NCBI GenBank assembly: GCA_021464245.1
Contig: JADCRB010000085.1
Span: 62,001-126,000 of the forward strand
Source: Carallia brachiata
Taxonomy: Eukaryota > Streptophyta > Magnoliopsida > Malpighiales > Rhizophoraceae
DNA: 64,000 nucleotides
Reading direction: 5' to 3'
This document shows positions 22,940 through 35,500 of the stretch, one piece after another. The translations under genes were made by a program, and so were the position numbers. Position 1 is the stretch's first letter. Every line of letters starts with the position of its first letter. The notes under the pieces were generated by a model, which worked only from the letters and a program-made list of their open reading frames with translations, was not told where the DNA came from and searched no databases.

Positions 22940-23750
22940 ATTATCTCATCCTAACAAATGTTTGGTTGATTAATAAGATAAATATATGATAAATTAGTGT
23001 AGATTTATTATTCCATATTAATGTGATAGTACTATCTATTTGACCCTCATATGTTAGTCTATCTCACTTTATGAGTTAATGTTGACAAATTATATATTTA
23101 TTAAAATATCTTTTTAATTAAAAATTTTAATTATTTTTTAAAACTAATATAAAATTAAAAAAAAACTCATTTCTCTTACCTCCTTCTCTCTCTCATCCCA
23201 CCTCTCTCTCTCTCTCAATCTCTCTTTCTTTTCTCTCTCCTCCTTTCTCTCTTTTCCCCCACCTCTCTCTCTCTCCCCTCATCTCTCTCTTTCTTTTGTC
23301 TCTCTCCTCATTCTCCTCTTTTCTCCCTCCTCTCTCTCACTCCTCGTCTCTCTCTTTTTCTTTTCTCTCTCCTAATTCCTCTCTCTCTCTCTCCTCATCT
23401 CTCTTTTCCTTTCTCTCTCCTCCCTCATCCCTCTCTCCTCCTTCCTCCATTTCTCTCTCTCTCTCTCTTCCCTCCTAATAACTATTGCTTAATTTTAACT
23501 ATTTTTAATAAAAAAATGTTAAAATTAATAGTAAATGTAAGTCAATTATTTCTAAAGATAAAAAAGTCATTTTAATATACTATATTATTCTGTCTCATAT
23601 CATCTAAATATTAGATATGATAACTATTCTATATTATTTAATGTTGTCCAGATATAGTATAAGCTAATAATTTAGTTTATTTTATATTATGTTGATCTAT
23701 ACTATCATATACCTTACTATTTAATCTGTATACTAAACGCACTCTTAGAA
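22940..23750. mobile_element. Possible MITE-like element with a pyrimidine-rich core
   Basis: The left flank (AACAAATGTTTGGTTGATTAATAAGATAAATA, about 22955-22985) loosely resembles the reverse complement of the right end near 23705-23750 (GCGTTTAGTATACAGATTAAATA). Inner arms (TATTAAAATATCTTTTTAATT and TATTAAAATGACTTTTTTATC) also match in inverted orientation. The core is a long CT-rich tract. Match quality is modest. Confidence 0.3.
23164..23475. repeat. ~310-bp CT-rich low-complexity tract
   Basis: Almost pure pyrimidine on the plus strand, with interspersed CTCTCT, CTTTTC and TCCTCC runs. The open frame inside it (23296-23478) is a serine/leucine artefact of the repeat. Confidence 0.9.
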
Positions 23751-24855
23751 AATAGTAAAACAGATTTAGCAATTAATAAGCAATATTGGAGAAAAATTAA
23801 GATTTAAGTAATTGAAAAAAATTTAGGAAATAAAAAAATTAAAGAGAAATTAGTGGGGAACTAGTCATTCTTTGCCGCATGGTAGCAAAGAATTTGTTTC
23901 CTTATCCATAGATTTATCCTAATCGGAGTAAGAGGGGGGGGGGGATTCTATGTACATTAGGCATAGGCGGATGCATTTATACTTGATGGTGGGTAATTGA
24001 AAAAAAATTTAAGTATATCTAAGTGTAATTTTTTAATTTTAATTATTGTCCCTTGAAATTAGAGTTTTGCCCTCAAAATTTTATATCCATTCGGTTTTAC
24101 TTTTTTTTTTTTTTTGTATATGTATATAAATTTTGGCTCCTTGATAAAAATTTTTAGATCTGTCACTAACATTAGACCTGTCATAACATTTAAGGTTTAT
24201 ATTGTTCAAGTAAATACATCAAAATACCATATCTTAGATAAGAGAAATTTTCAGTATGATCTAAAATTGAAACTTAAATTTCAATCTAAATTTAAATTCA
24301 GAGAACTAGACTAATTCATTTTACTCAAATGAGGGGTTAATAAAGTTTTAGTAAAAGCTTTTTTTTTAAAAAAAAATTGTCATAAAAAGAATTACAGCTG
24401 GCTATATATACACTTCTCCACTGCACTCGAATTCAATTGCTTAACCACGACACATGATAACTTCCATTTTATCATTTGGGTCCTTCTGGATGTGCTTGTC
24501 GCTTAGCAATGATGGAAGCCTGAGTTACTCCATAAGCGATCTCACTTATTAGTCTGCTGCTGAGTTGAAGTAATTTTAACAAAAAAAATTAATAGCCTAA
24601 GACTTCTTCTAGTAGAGAGACCGTCAAAAGAAATCCAAAAGTAAAGGTAGATTTTAGAAGATTTCTTGTGTCTCTTCCTAAGGCTATGTTATCTTTCTGT
24701 TTGAAAAGTGTTTCTTCCTAAGACGTAATTCTTAAACGCTTTGTCAAATTTTCTTTGAGCATCCCATCCACGATTTCAAAAGCTCAAGCTGCTTGAGAAC
24801 GTAAGCTTTGCTTCAATCTTTGGTTTTTTGCAAACTGCATGCACAAAATTGATAA
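23751..24855. other. Intergenic DNA
   Basis: AT-rich. It contains a G-run at 23934-23943 and T/A runs near 24100 and 24360. No supported gene. Confidence 0.45.
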
Positions 24856-25089
24856 TTAATAAGAAAGTGGAAAATATACGAATGGGTTTAGATTAGTGCA
24901 TGTTTTGCGAAACGAAAGAGGATGGCAGTGGTGGAGCGTTACATCTCCGGCCAAGTGTGAACCAGCCAAAACTTGATAACTGTTTGCTTCTACACAGGTT
25001 GTGGGAGCAAATCTGCACAGGTTGTGGGAGCAAAAAGTCAAAGTTATGAAAACAACTATAAGAGGAACAATAAGAATGACTGCCTTCAT
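24856..25089 (-). CDS. Possible small secreted cysteine-containing peptide (weak)
   Basis: A 77-residue frame with a strong N-terminal hydrophobic stretch (MKAVILIVPLIVVFITLTF) and six cysteines after it. The middle is affected by a 23-bp direct duplication (starts at 24993 and 25016), so the reading frame downstream of it differs from the one used before the duplication. Either the pre-duplication or the current frame could have been the functional one. It has no HHxIPR motif and is not clearly related to the peptide family at 10.9-18.4 kb. It could be a decayed gene or a chance frame. Confidence 0.25.
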   Translation of the reverse strand: MKAVILIVPLIVVFITLTFCSHNLCRFAPTTCVEANSYQVLAGSHLAGDVTLHHCHPLSFRKTCTNLNPFVYFPLSY

Positions 25090-26075
25090 AAGAGGGCGTT
25101 TATTTACAGGGCGCTGCTAAGATGATGTTTATTTATAGGGTGCTCCTAGGTACACTGAAATGTACTGGTGAGCAACACTTAAAGAATACTTTATTTTATA
25201 TATTTTATTATTTTTTTTATAAAAATAAAAACTTAGATTTAGATAAGTATTATCCTATACTAGAGTATATATTATAGACTTCACATGAGATGCACTCAAA
25301 ATTTTTTTTTTCCAAAGCACTGTTTGATAGATACAAATTGATTTAGTTTGGACATTATACCACATGAATACAATGGAGTTGTATAAAATAAAGTAAATTT
25401 TCATGTGAAATTTATGTAATAACAAATATTATCTATGTGACACCGAATACAATCCCATATAATATAAAACACATTGTGTAGTGTCTATGTAGTGAGATTT
25501 TTTTTTTTTTCAATATATAGTGTGAATTTGTATTTTATGAATTCTCAGATTCATAAAAGAATGCTCACAATAATATAAGGTCCCAAGCATTCAGCGATGT
25601 CATCCGTTATTTTTCCTGATCAAAGTTATCATCAATATTAAAACCATATATTAAAGTGTTGAATGCAATCTTTCATTGATTATTTAATATAAGCAATTAG
25701 TGTTGCCTTTCGTGTGCAAACATCCACAATGGAAATACGTGCATTGTATTGTTGCTTAACATACGCAATCAGAGTTTGCTGTTTTGATTAATTGGCATAA
25801 TCATTCTTAATGGATTGCGGAGTATTACTTCTGCTAATTTCACAAGTTTCTCTCCCAGGAAAGATGTGTTTTGCTTGCATTGGATATGTGGTACGAGCAC
25901 TTGATTGCTTCAATTTTCTCATATTAGCATTTATTTAGACCCACGTATTTTTTTATTTTATTCAAAAGATAAAGCCTTTCAAAAGAATTAAAAAGTAGAA
26001 TTAATCTTATTTTTATATAATAAATAAACTAACTGGAATATGTAAATACAATGCCCAAAATGGCTTGGAGCTGAT
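25090..26075. other. Intergenic DNA
   Basis: AT-rich, no supported coding frame. A short direct repeat (GTTTATTTAYAGGGYGCT) occurs near 25098 and 25128. Nothing else recognised. Confidence 0.45.
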
Positions 26076-26079
26076 CTTT

Positions 26080-27191
26080 AGTGGACAACAGGTTCAAAGC
26101 CAAGGGTAAACAAATAAAAAAAAACTTCAATTATGCGAAGGCAAATGACAAGGAGCAACCCAAAAAGGTGGTGGTGTGGCAGACTTAAAATTCCTGGCCA
26201 TCTGATAGAAACCAAGTTGATAATACCGATCAATCCTGTTATCTCCCAGGCAAAAAAAACACCCAAATTCTCACCACCATATTGGCTAGATTGATCAGCA
26301 GGGGCAAAATAAATGGCATTCTCCTCAAGTCCAGAATAGTCAAAAGCACGAAGAGAAAATCACTCGCCACTTACACCCAAAAAATATGGCACAACCACTC
26401 ATGCAGTTAATAGTTTCCCACTTCATTAGACCAAAGTTCAGTCTGCGAATGGCAAATCCAATTGTTTTAGAATAGCCATGACGATATCAAGACACGTAAC
26501 TGGTGAGTAACAGGAGACCCCCAGAAGATTCGACTATATAATCAATCTCTTTCTTATAATAAGTTTGGCCATTCAAATCGGTTTCCCCTGACAATCATCA
26601 TCAACTAAAAGCAAGCAATGGGCTTTCAGCGACAAGAGTCCGTTTTATGCTAAAGTGTCACTGAGATCCCAAGCATCCATTTCTCCAGGACAAGTGAGCG
26701 CAACAAATAATTTCTCTGTCTCAGACGATGCTATCACTTGGGCATATTGACTAGAGGGGTGTTCAAGGATTTCTATGCGATGCCTCCTATCTCAGAATAG
26801 TGAAGAGTTGGACATTACCCTGATCTGGTGCTGTTGAAAAAGATCCATTTATTAACGTCAATCCTAACCGGCCTACTTTCAAATCTCTTATAGTTGTAAT
26901 AGGAGAACCATTCTGGTGGGCAAATTGAATGTCCCGTATACAAATACAAGGGAGTGTTACGACGGATGGCAGCTTAAGGACATCCTTCTGCACGTCAGAT
27001 AAGGGATCCAATAAAAACATGGCAGCATTACGAGTGTTGACAAAGGCTGCCCAACCTTTCGAGGAGGTTGTCGGGTGAGCACCATCAGGAAGACTCTTGT
27101 GCTTCCTAACAAGCCTGAATTCCTTGTCGACAGGGTTTAAAAAAGCGGTAAAACATGCTATCATTGTTGCGCACATCCATCCGGTAAGCAT
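26080..27191 (-). pseudogene. DUF295 / KIB1-4 family (F-box-type) pseudogene
   Basis: On the minus strand, consecutive frames give a recognisable DUF295 protein. First comes SSKGWAAFVNTRNAAMFLLDPLS and KLPSVVTLP (27191-26787), then EKLFVALTCPGEMDAWDLSD (near 26670), then YIVESSGGLLLL (near 26530). The end reads FDYSGLEENAIYFAPADQSS and YGGENLGVFFAWE (near 26290). These match the family order: SHGWL-like and LLNP-like motifs, internal beta repeats, the ESSGGLLL motif, and the IYF...D.GVF end. At least three frame changes and internal stops separate the pieces, and the normal N-terminus or F-box is not seen. Intact relatives are ~350-400-residue proteins of varied roles. This copy is dead unless the sequence has errors. 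Confidence 0.75.
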
Positions 27192-27288
27192 TAGCAGTGG
27201 TGATGGAGCTTGGGATGATGATGCGGGTGGCGGTGGAGGTGATAGCCTTGAATATGCGCTAATTAGCTATTCCAAAAGAGATGGGCGC

Positions 27289-27485
27289 GGTTTGGTTGCT
27301 CAAAAAACAGTATTTGAGAAATTGTTTTGGGAGTAATAATATAGTAATTTTTAGTAATAAGATATATATTTTAAATAATAAAAAATTTAATGATAAAATT
27401 TTGTAATGCAAATATTATTTTTTTAAATAATATTTATTTTATTTTTTAATATTTTATCGTACTATTATTTATTGGGCAACCAAAC
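27289..27485. mobile_element. Small terminal-inverted-repeat element
   Basis: A ~197-bp AT-rich segment with near-identical inverted ends: GGTTTGGTTGCTCAA at 27289-27303 and the inverse of GTTTGGTTGCCCAA at 27472-27485. A 12-bp direct repeat TCCAAAAGAGAT lies on each side (27271-27282 and 27490-27501), a few bases away from the inverted ends. No coding capacity. It behaves like a MITE. Confidence 0.55.
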
Positions 27486-27499
27486 TTTATCCAAAAGAG

Positions 27500-29500
27500 A
27501 TTGGCTGGTTGTCCACGTACAAGAGAAACGACCTACATCACCAAGATTCATATTTGATAGTCCTAACCATTTGAGTCCACGATCTTGCAAAAATAAAATT
27601 AAAAAAAAAAGCGAAATTCAACAGAAAGACAGGAAAAGAAAAATGAGTGATTTTAACACTTTTTGTATACTGTACAAACTTTGGTCAAATTGGCTGTCCG
27701 CCCTTTTGAATGGCTAGATCGAACGAGTCAATTGCATGCGGAAATTGCTTTGCACTTTCCACGTGTCAAGGTGAGAATGAGTTGAACAAAAATTAGTGAT
27801 TTTATGAAATATTTTTGTAATGATTATTATATAATCTAATAAAAATCGAAATGAAAACCGCAAGTTGTGCGGGCGGGCATCTAGTTCTAATATAATTTTC
27901 AGTTTTGTAAAATAAGAACAGTATTTAATGATGCCGTTGGAAGTGGGAGTTTAATAATAATTTGAGATATTATTTTTAACTCTCTCACAATTAGGAATAT
28001 ACAACGTAAGTATTGTGTATAAATTTAAAAACTCATTAACATAATTTAGTCGACTTTAGGAAGTTAATTTTAGATTAAATAGTACTCTGGTAGTGAATTC
28101 TTATTATAAAAAATGTTGAATTAGAATGTCAATAATTTAAAAGTTAATTTCAACTTATAAAATTAATAATTGTTACGTTCGAAAATTTTTTTTTTTTTTT
28201 GTTACAAAAAGTGTCTAATGGTTATTAATCATACGTAGAATAATAAAACAAGAAAAATTAAACGGGAAGACAGTCATTTTGAGTTTTGAAACAACAATAG
28301 AGTTTTATAATAACACAATTATTAACACACAGTAAATACATAATAATTATAAAAAATTATTAAATTTTTAAAAAATAAATTACTAAATATTATTAAAAAA
28401 ATTTAATATTTTTTATTTATCTCAGTAAGCCTCTTTACATATTTTTATTATGGAAACAAATTAAACATTCATTGAGTCATTTATTTATAAGGAAAATTTC
28501 AGCAGGTGTCTGTTCGAGAAGTAATGTGGGTAACTTCAGCGGTAATTGCGTAATTAGGCGTAAAAATGGATCAATCAGAAGGTAATTCTGTTTTCGGAGA
28601 AAGTGACATACGAGAGGCCATTTCAGTCATTACAACCCTGTTAATCCCGCGGGCAAAAGGAAGACGCCCTGAGAAAAAAAAAAAAAAAAAAAAAATCCTT
28701 TAACACGTGATAACCGTCAAACATGATCAAGTTAAAGATGTTGAGTTTAAATGTTAGTATGATACTTAGTGAGGTAAAATATACTTATTTCCTTTATAAT
28801 ATTGTACTATATTGTAATTATTTAGATAATTCAGAGATTATCGTACAGTAGGGACAATATTTTCTGACGAAATTATAATACACCGCCCCTATTTTCTTAT
28901 TTTTTTTTGACAAAAAAAAAAAAAAAACAAAAAACAAGAAAAGCCTCCGCAAAAACTGCACTTATTTTGCGTATTCCGAAACCTTTCCTCGGAAAGCGAT
29001 CCGAACCGGATGTTCACTAGAAAGTAGGAACAAACGCTTTTCTTCCCTTCCTTATTTTTCCCCAGAAACTTCCGACCGCCGCTGTTTTTTTCACTCAGGC
29101 AAGTCCTAATATTACTCGAAGTAAACAAAAAATAGAACGTTGTTTCGGAAACTAGGGTTTTTTTTTTTGTTTTTTTGTTTCAAAGATTTGCTTGAATGTG
29201 AGTGCTGGAGGTTGCGAATGTGTGATTTGTGTCCGTGTTTTAGTTCATAGAGTTGTTTTGAGGATTCAATTAATGAATTAGGGTTTTTTCAAAATAATAA
29301 TAATAATAATTCCTTGCGGTTGTGATTAGTGTTCGTTTGGATTGTGAATTGCTTTAATGGGTCAATTAGGGTTCTTGGTGTTAAAAGGATTATGAATTGC
29401 ATGCTGCATTGTGTTCTTCTTGTGCAATTTGAAATACTTTTTTTTCAGTTATTTTCTCATTTATTTTAACGAAAAATTAAAATTTTGGTTTTTTTTTTTT
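27500..29500. other. Intergenic DNA and upstream region of the MOM1-like gene
   Basis: AT-rich, with poly(A) runs at 28675-28694 and 28912-28927. The segment 28500-28680 is less AT-rich. The promoter and 5' leader of the MOM1-like gene should lie in the last ~600 bp. A poly-pyrimidine tract ending TTTGTTTAG at about 29521 looks like a leader-intron 3' splice site just before the start codon, but I could not fix its donor. Confidence 0.4.
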
Positions 29501-29532
29501 TTTTTCTGTTGTTTTTGTTTAGTGTTTAGGTG

Positions 29533-32500
29533 ATGGAAAATGATTCTCATAAAGGAAAGGAACCGCCCTTGATCTTGGGTGTAGCGTCGCCAGATGCTTC
29601 TGGTCTGAGAAGGTCTGCCAGAGAATCAACATTAAAGAAGAATGTGACCCCTAGCCCTAGCACGTCAGGTACACGAAAATCCGAGCGACTCGAGAAGCCG
29701 GCTTTGGCAAGTCCTCCAGCGCAGAGGAAATCTGAGAGACTTGAGAAGCAGAATCAGCCATTGAGAAGGTCTCCGAGGGGTTCCTCTGGCCCGAAGAAGT
29801 CAGATAATAGCTCTGGCACATCAAGTGTGACAAAAAAACTGAAAAAGGAGAAGAGCATGGAACAGTTGGCAATTGAAACCAAAGAAGTGAGCAAAAGCGA
29901 GAAAAAGGACTTAAAAGCTCTGGCGGTGAAGGAGATAAAATGGAATGCTCGCTCTTACAGGAAATTGTTTAGTCAGCAAACAATGAAAGATAATGTGGCA
30001 GGTACCAAGGTTTTTTGTTTTTTTTTTGCATTTTCCAATGTATTTTCTTTATGGAGTTGGTTTTGTTTCTTTCTCTTGTGTAATCAATTCTTTTTCAATG
30101 AGATATGCTGATATAGATGATTTGCAAATCTGAGGTGTCAAGTTGATGAAAGCAACAATGTGTATTGAATTGTTGTAGTGGTTTCTGTTGGAAAACTTGG
30201 CAAAATTTTATTGTGTCAAACATTGCCAATCAAGGTAAGTGTTTTCCAAACGTGCTAAAATTTTTCTTGCTTGGCTTTCTAGGACATTCTAAGGAGCAGA
30301 ACCAGAGAGATAACATATTTGTAGAATATGACAGCAATCTTGGAGTTCAGGCTCAGACAAAAATTGTTGATGGGGTCAATCAATGCAATTCAAGGCATGT
30401 GGAGGAGATGAGGGAAGAGACTAGTGAACCATGCCATAAGAGGCAAAGGTACTTGCTTTAGTTGATGAGGTGATTGAGTCAATTTGGAATGTTTTTGCTA
30501 CTTTGGTTTGAAAATAAATGCGAATCACTCAAAATCATTAAAATGCTATAGAGGTGGAGTCTTATGTCTTATTTTAGTTAATTATCTTTATTTTAGATGT
30601 GCTCTTCCTTAGCTTGCTGAGCCATACAATTGGGTCTCTTCTATTATTACTTTGTTGAAACTAATTTGGCTTTTTTTTTCTAAAAGTCTAATTTCTGACC
30701 TTTGCTATCGCTGTGTTTTTACTTTTTTGCTGTAATTGATGAGCATATCATGTCCTTTACATGAGCTGTTGGATTGTGGTAATTAAATGATGACTTTCCA
30801 AGAATTCTGTTTAGTTGCGTCCAATATGGTTTTTAAGTTTAGGAATATCTCAAAAGGTGCTTTGAAATTGTTGTTTCTGGATTGTATGCATAACAGTCGA
30901 ACATTTTGGTAGGGTAGCTAGAGGAAAATGAGTAGAGATACAGTTAGCTTTATAAGAGTTCTGGAACTAGGGTTCAGAGTTGGCAAATCAGGCCTGATTG
31001 GTTTAGTTAGAGAGTGATGTGTTAGATAATTGAGGAAATACAGAAAAACTAGTAGCCTCATATCATTCATATTTTGGGAGTCACTTCTAACTTCTAAGAT
31101 GAAAGCATCATACTTCTGAGAAGGAACAGCAAGTTTGCTGGATTTGATTTTAAATATAATGACTAGATTTGAACACTAAAGTTTCATTGGTCCATATTTT
31201 TGTCTAATGAATTGATTTTGAAGTCTGTATAAATCCTATATATTGCAGGATTAGCCATGATGCACAACAGAGAAGTTTTTGCTTTTGCAATGCAAAGCAG
31301 GACTCTTGTGACAGCTGTATGGCTAAGGTTAGTTTAATACCATTGTAAATTTTTTTCTTCTCCTATTGATATATTATTGTCATCCTCAAATTTATTTTTC
31401 TTTTGACGGATTGTTAGCATAGTAGATGTTGTTACATTTTAATAGATAATCAAGTCATTCCTGCTCACAGATCATCAACCTCCATTTTTGGCTCAAGAAT
31501 TGATTTCCTTTCTTGTTCACTAAACAATTGAACACTTGGTTCAATTTTATTTAATGTTGTCCGGCCCTTCGTTCTGTAATCATAAGCAGATATTGAGGTT
31601 TGTGGTTTAAGCTCTACCCACATGAAATTGCATTGTCTTGATATTCTCTCTGTATAATTATATATGTGTTTGCACATGCGCGAATACACAATATATTATA
31701 TTGTGTAGGTCTTTTTTCCGCTGATACATCCTCGTGGAAGGATAAAAGACAGGTTTAGTGATTTTTTTTTTTTTTGGCCTAAATGTTATCCCCAGTTTTC
31801 TTCAATTTTCAATAGAGTAAAAGCATACTTGACAACTTTGTCCATTTTATAATATTTTTGAGGAGTTCATGGATAGGGATATATAACACAAAATAGGTAC
31901 AGTATCAAAAGATGAAGTCAGGCATTTGCCTCTTGGCCTTGCACCCAATTGAGGGGCTTCTGGATCATACATAGGCAAAGTTCTTAGGGAAGCTTGTGCA
32001 CATAGGTGAGCATTAGACGAGTCCACTATAGATCATATTTGTTTCTCATTCTTTGTTGTTCATCTCTTCCGAGGTCGTCTAGGCATTACTGGTTCTTTTT
32101 TGTTCCCCAATAGAAGGGATAAATAATAAATATGGAGAAAGTGAATTAGTTATATTTAGGGATGTCAAGGAACAGGGGATTTAGCCAATGCTATAAAATG
32201 ATCCATGGTTTGTTCCCATTGTCCATAGTTTATATGGAGATTGGTTTAGGGATTATTTGATGAAAATGGGGAATCCTTGGCTTCTTTCTTTCCTTTTATA
32301 TTTTCTCATTTTGAAGAAATTATGTCGATAAGTACTGATACAAGTTCTACCCTTGTCAACAGTCTGCTTAAGGTATCAGTGATGTGTGAGTGCATCTCTA
32401 TTGGTGCTTGTATGCATATTTTTCCTAAGTGTTGTTCTCGGTTTCCTCCACTGCTCCAGGATGGCTTATTAAATGCTGGATCTTGCAGGATGGAATCGTT

Positions 32501-35500
32501 GAGTATTGGGTTCCTGCAAAACTTTCTAGTATGCAGCTGGAGCAGTATTGTGCTATTTTACTTTCAAATTCTTTATCCCTTTGCTCTTCCTCAAAGAATG
32601 ATGCAGTTGGGGCCCTCCAAGACATTCTTATCTCTACTCGTAAGGTTGGGCTTATTTTATTGCACATTATGACACATTGTTATTTGGGATGCAAATCCTG
32701 TTTCCTACAAACTGCGTACTTTTTTTTCTATTTATTGGCATCCTTTAGAGTGATTAGCTATTATATCATCTGAATGCTCAAGCTTTGATTTGATTTTTTT
32801 CAGTTTGTGTGGGTATGGAACAACTTTTGTGTTACAGTTTTACCAAAGTGAAGGATGGTTCATAAGCTTTAGAATCTGCATTGGATTATCGCCCTGTCGT
32901 GGTTCTCCTTTTATTTTCCTACTGGGTCATGATTGATCTAGGAGAATTTTGGATTTATTTAGTGGAAATTGCAAGCCATATTACTTTGTATTCTTTCATT
33001 TCTTGTACCTTGGAACTCTGACAATAGTGTTGATTTTAAAGGTTATCTGATAGTTATCAAGCTGTTACACTCATACAAACATGAATCATTGGCAGTGCTG
33101 TGATCATCCCTATTTAATGGATCCTTCCCTGCAAGCTTCGCTAATCAAAGAAGGCAAAGCAGCTGATATTTTAGATGTTGGAATAAACGCAAGCGGCAAG
33201 CTACAACTTCTTGATGCTATGCTTTCTGTAATAAGAAAAAGAGGATCAAAGGTGCTAATTCTTTTTCAGGTACATCCTTCACTTAAATTTATCTTTTCTT
33301 TAGCTCTTTTATTTTCTGCTCAAGATTTTTTGTTTCAAGTTCTTTAGGCCGACTCAGCAAACATGGGCACAAGAAAATCTGGCTTTAAATAATTGCCTTT
33401 TGAGTAAAGGGCCTCAAGAAATTTTAAATAAGATAAAGGATTAATCCAGAGCCAGGAAACGGCTATAAAAATGCATCTTGACTATATAGTTACCATCTCT
33501 TATATGAAATTTGTTTCTTTTCAGATGCTGAAATCTGGAACAAGCTGAATACGCTTTAAATATGATCTTTAGTATCCAGAATGTATTAGCACTGATATGG
33601 GCCATTATCAGCCATGCAATCACAAAAATATTAATGTACAACTCGGGCTACCCTGGGTAGAAAGATGAAATTCATTGTAGAGATTGAGAAAGAGTAAAGA
33701 TTAATGTCTGTTGTTTTCCTCCTGTGAACATCTTTCACGATATGCCCAAAGTGTCTAATGGTATATCAGCCCAAACGATTATATGTTAAGGGAGCCAAAA
33801 GCATTGGCAAAAATTTTTCCATCTAAGATTGACCTATTACTTGTTTTTTATATGGGGGCATTATCTTATTTAGAACATATTCCTTTTTGATAAAGCTTTT
33901 ATTTCTCTGCTTATGAGAAGTATGGTACTATGGTATCAATGATATAACACGAAGTTAGGGACGAGTTGTGGTCTTGATTTTTTATCTTTTTATTTTTATT
34001 TTTTTTTCTGGCTGTTCTTTGTGCTTCATGAATTTTGTTTGTCTTTTATGATGTCCTTGTCATCACTATGTGGAACTCTGCAATTTTTTTGTGTTTAAGG
34101 TCATCGCCTTCCATGTGTATTTTTGTGGTTGGTTCTTCATTTGAATGAGTCTCATTTGTAATTATTAATTCATCTTGATGTTGAGGAAAAATTTCAATCT
34201 TTCATATTTAGCATCGTTGTAATTACATAGTAATATATATAAAGTTTTATTCTGACACATTGATTGCGGTTGGTCTGTAACATTATCATGCCACAATTTT
34301 ATGATTGCTTCTCTTCCTCTTGCTCTCTCTGTAATGCGTGTGCAGTTTGGCTCAATTTTGGAGTGTTTATCATCATGCATAAACTGTTAAAGTGAGCCAA
34401 TTCAAACTGCATATGCCACTTCTCAAGTGATTACTCAAATATTCTTACTTTGGAAAAAAAAATATATATTGAAAATTATTTAATTATATCTTTGCTTTAT
34501 TTTTTAAGTTTGTTTCTTATAATCTGCGATAATTTACCAAACTTTGGGGTTGATTTTAAATTGAAATGTTGTTTCAGCTTATTTTGGCCACTTTTGTCCT
34601 AAAATCAAACCAAACTGTTTTACTCTGACTTTGGTCGGTTTAAGAAGTTTTCAAAGAGAATTTAGCTGTACTTTATGAATACTTGTTCAAATTTTTTGCT
34701 TCTCTGAGCATATTCGCATACATGGTGTTTTTCGATTGGCAGTCTAGTGGCGGTTCTGGAAATATTGGAGATATTCTGGATGATTTTGTGCGTCAAAGAT
34801 ATGGAGAGGATGCTTATGAGCGTATTGATGGGATTGTTGTTCCTGCAAAGAAGCAAGCTGCTGTGAACAATTTTAATAATAATAAAGGGATTTTTGTGTT
34901 TTTATTAGAAACTCGTTCCTGTTCTTCCATCATCAAACTGTCACCAGTAGATATGGTCATCATATTTGGCAGTGACTGGTGCCCATTGAATGATTTGAGA
35001 AACCTTCAAAAAATAAGGCTTGATTCTCAGTCTGAACAGATAAAAGTGTTTCGTCTATACAGCTCTTATACTGTGGAAGAAAAAGCTCTAATTCTTGGAA
35101 AGCGAGATAAGGCGCTTGATAGTAAGTTGCAGAACACAAACCCAAGTACCTGCCACATGCTGCTCATGTGGGGGGCTTCTCATTTATTTGAGAAACTTGC
35201 CAAGTTTCATAGTGGCAATGTTGTGGCCCCCAACACTGAGCAATCATTTTTGAAGGAGGTTATTCGTGAGTTTTTGGCTGCAATTTCAAAGGATTGCACA
35301 AATAGTTCAGGCAACTTGTCCCTAATTTGGAGAGTTAAACAGAACCAAGAAGATGATGTTGCTAATTTTCCGTTGTTTGGTGAACGGAAAATAACATTGA
35401 CAGATGAAGAACCACCTCATGTTTTCTGGGAAAAACTACTTGGTGGAAAAGAGCCACAGTGGAAATATCTTTCTGTTTCGTCGCAGCGTAATCGGAAAAG

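Noticed and set aside
23296..23478. Serine/leucine-rich frame
   Set aside because: It is a direct translation of the CT-rich low-complexity tract.
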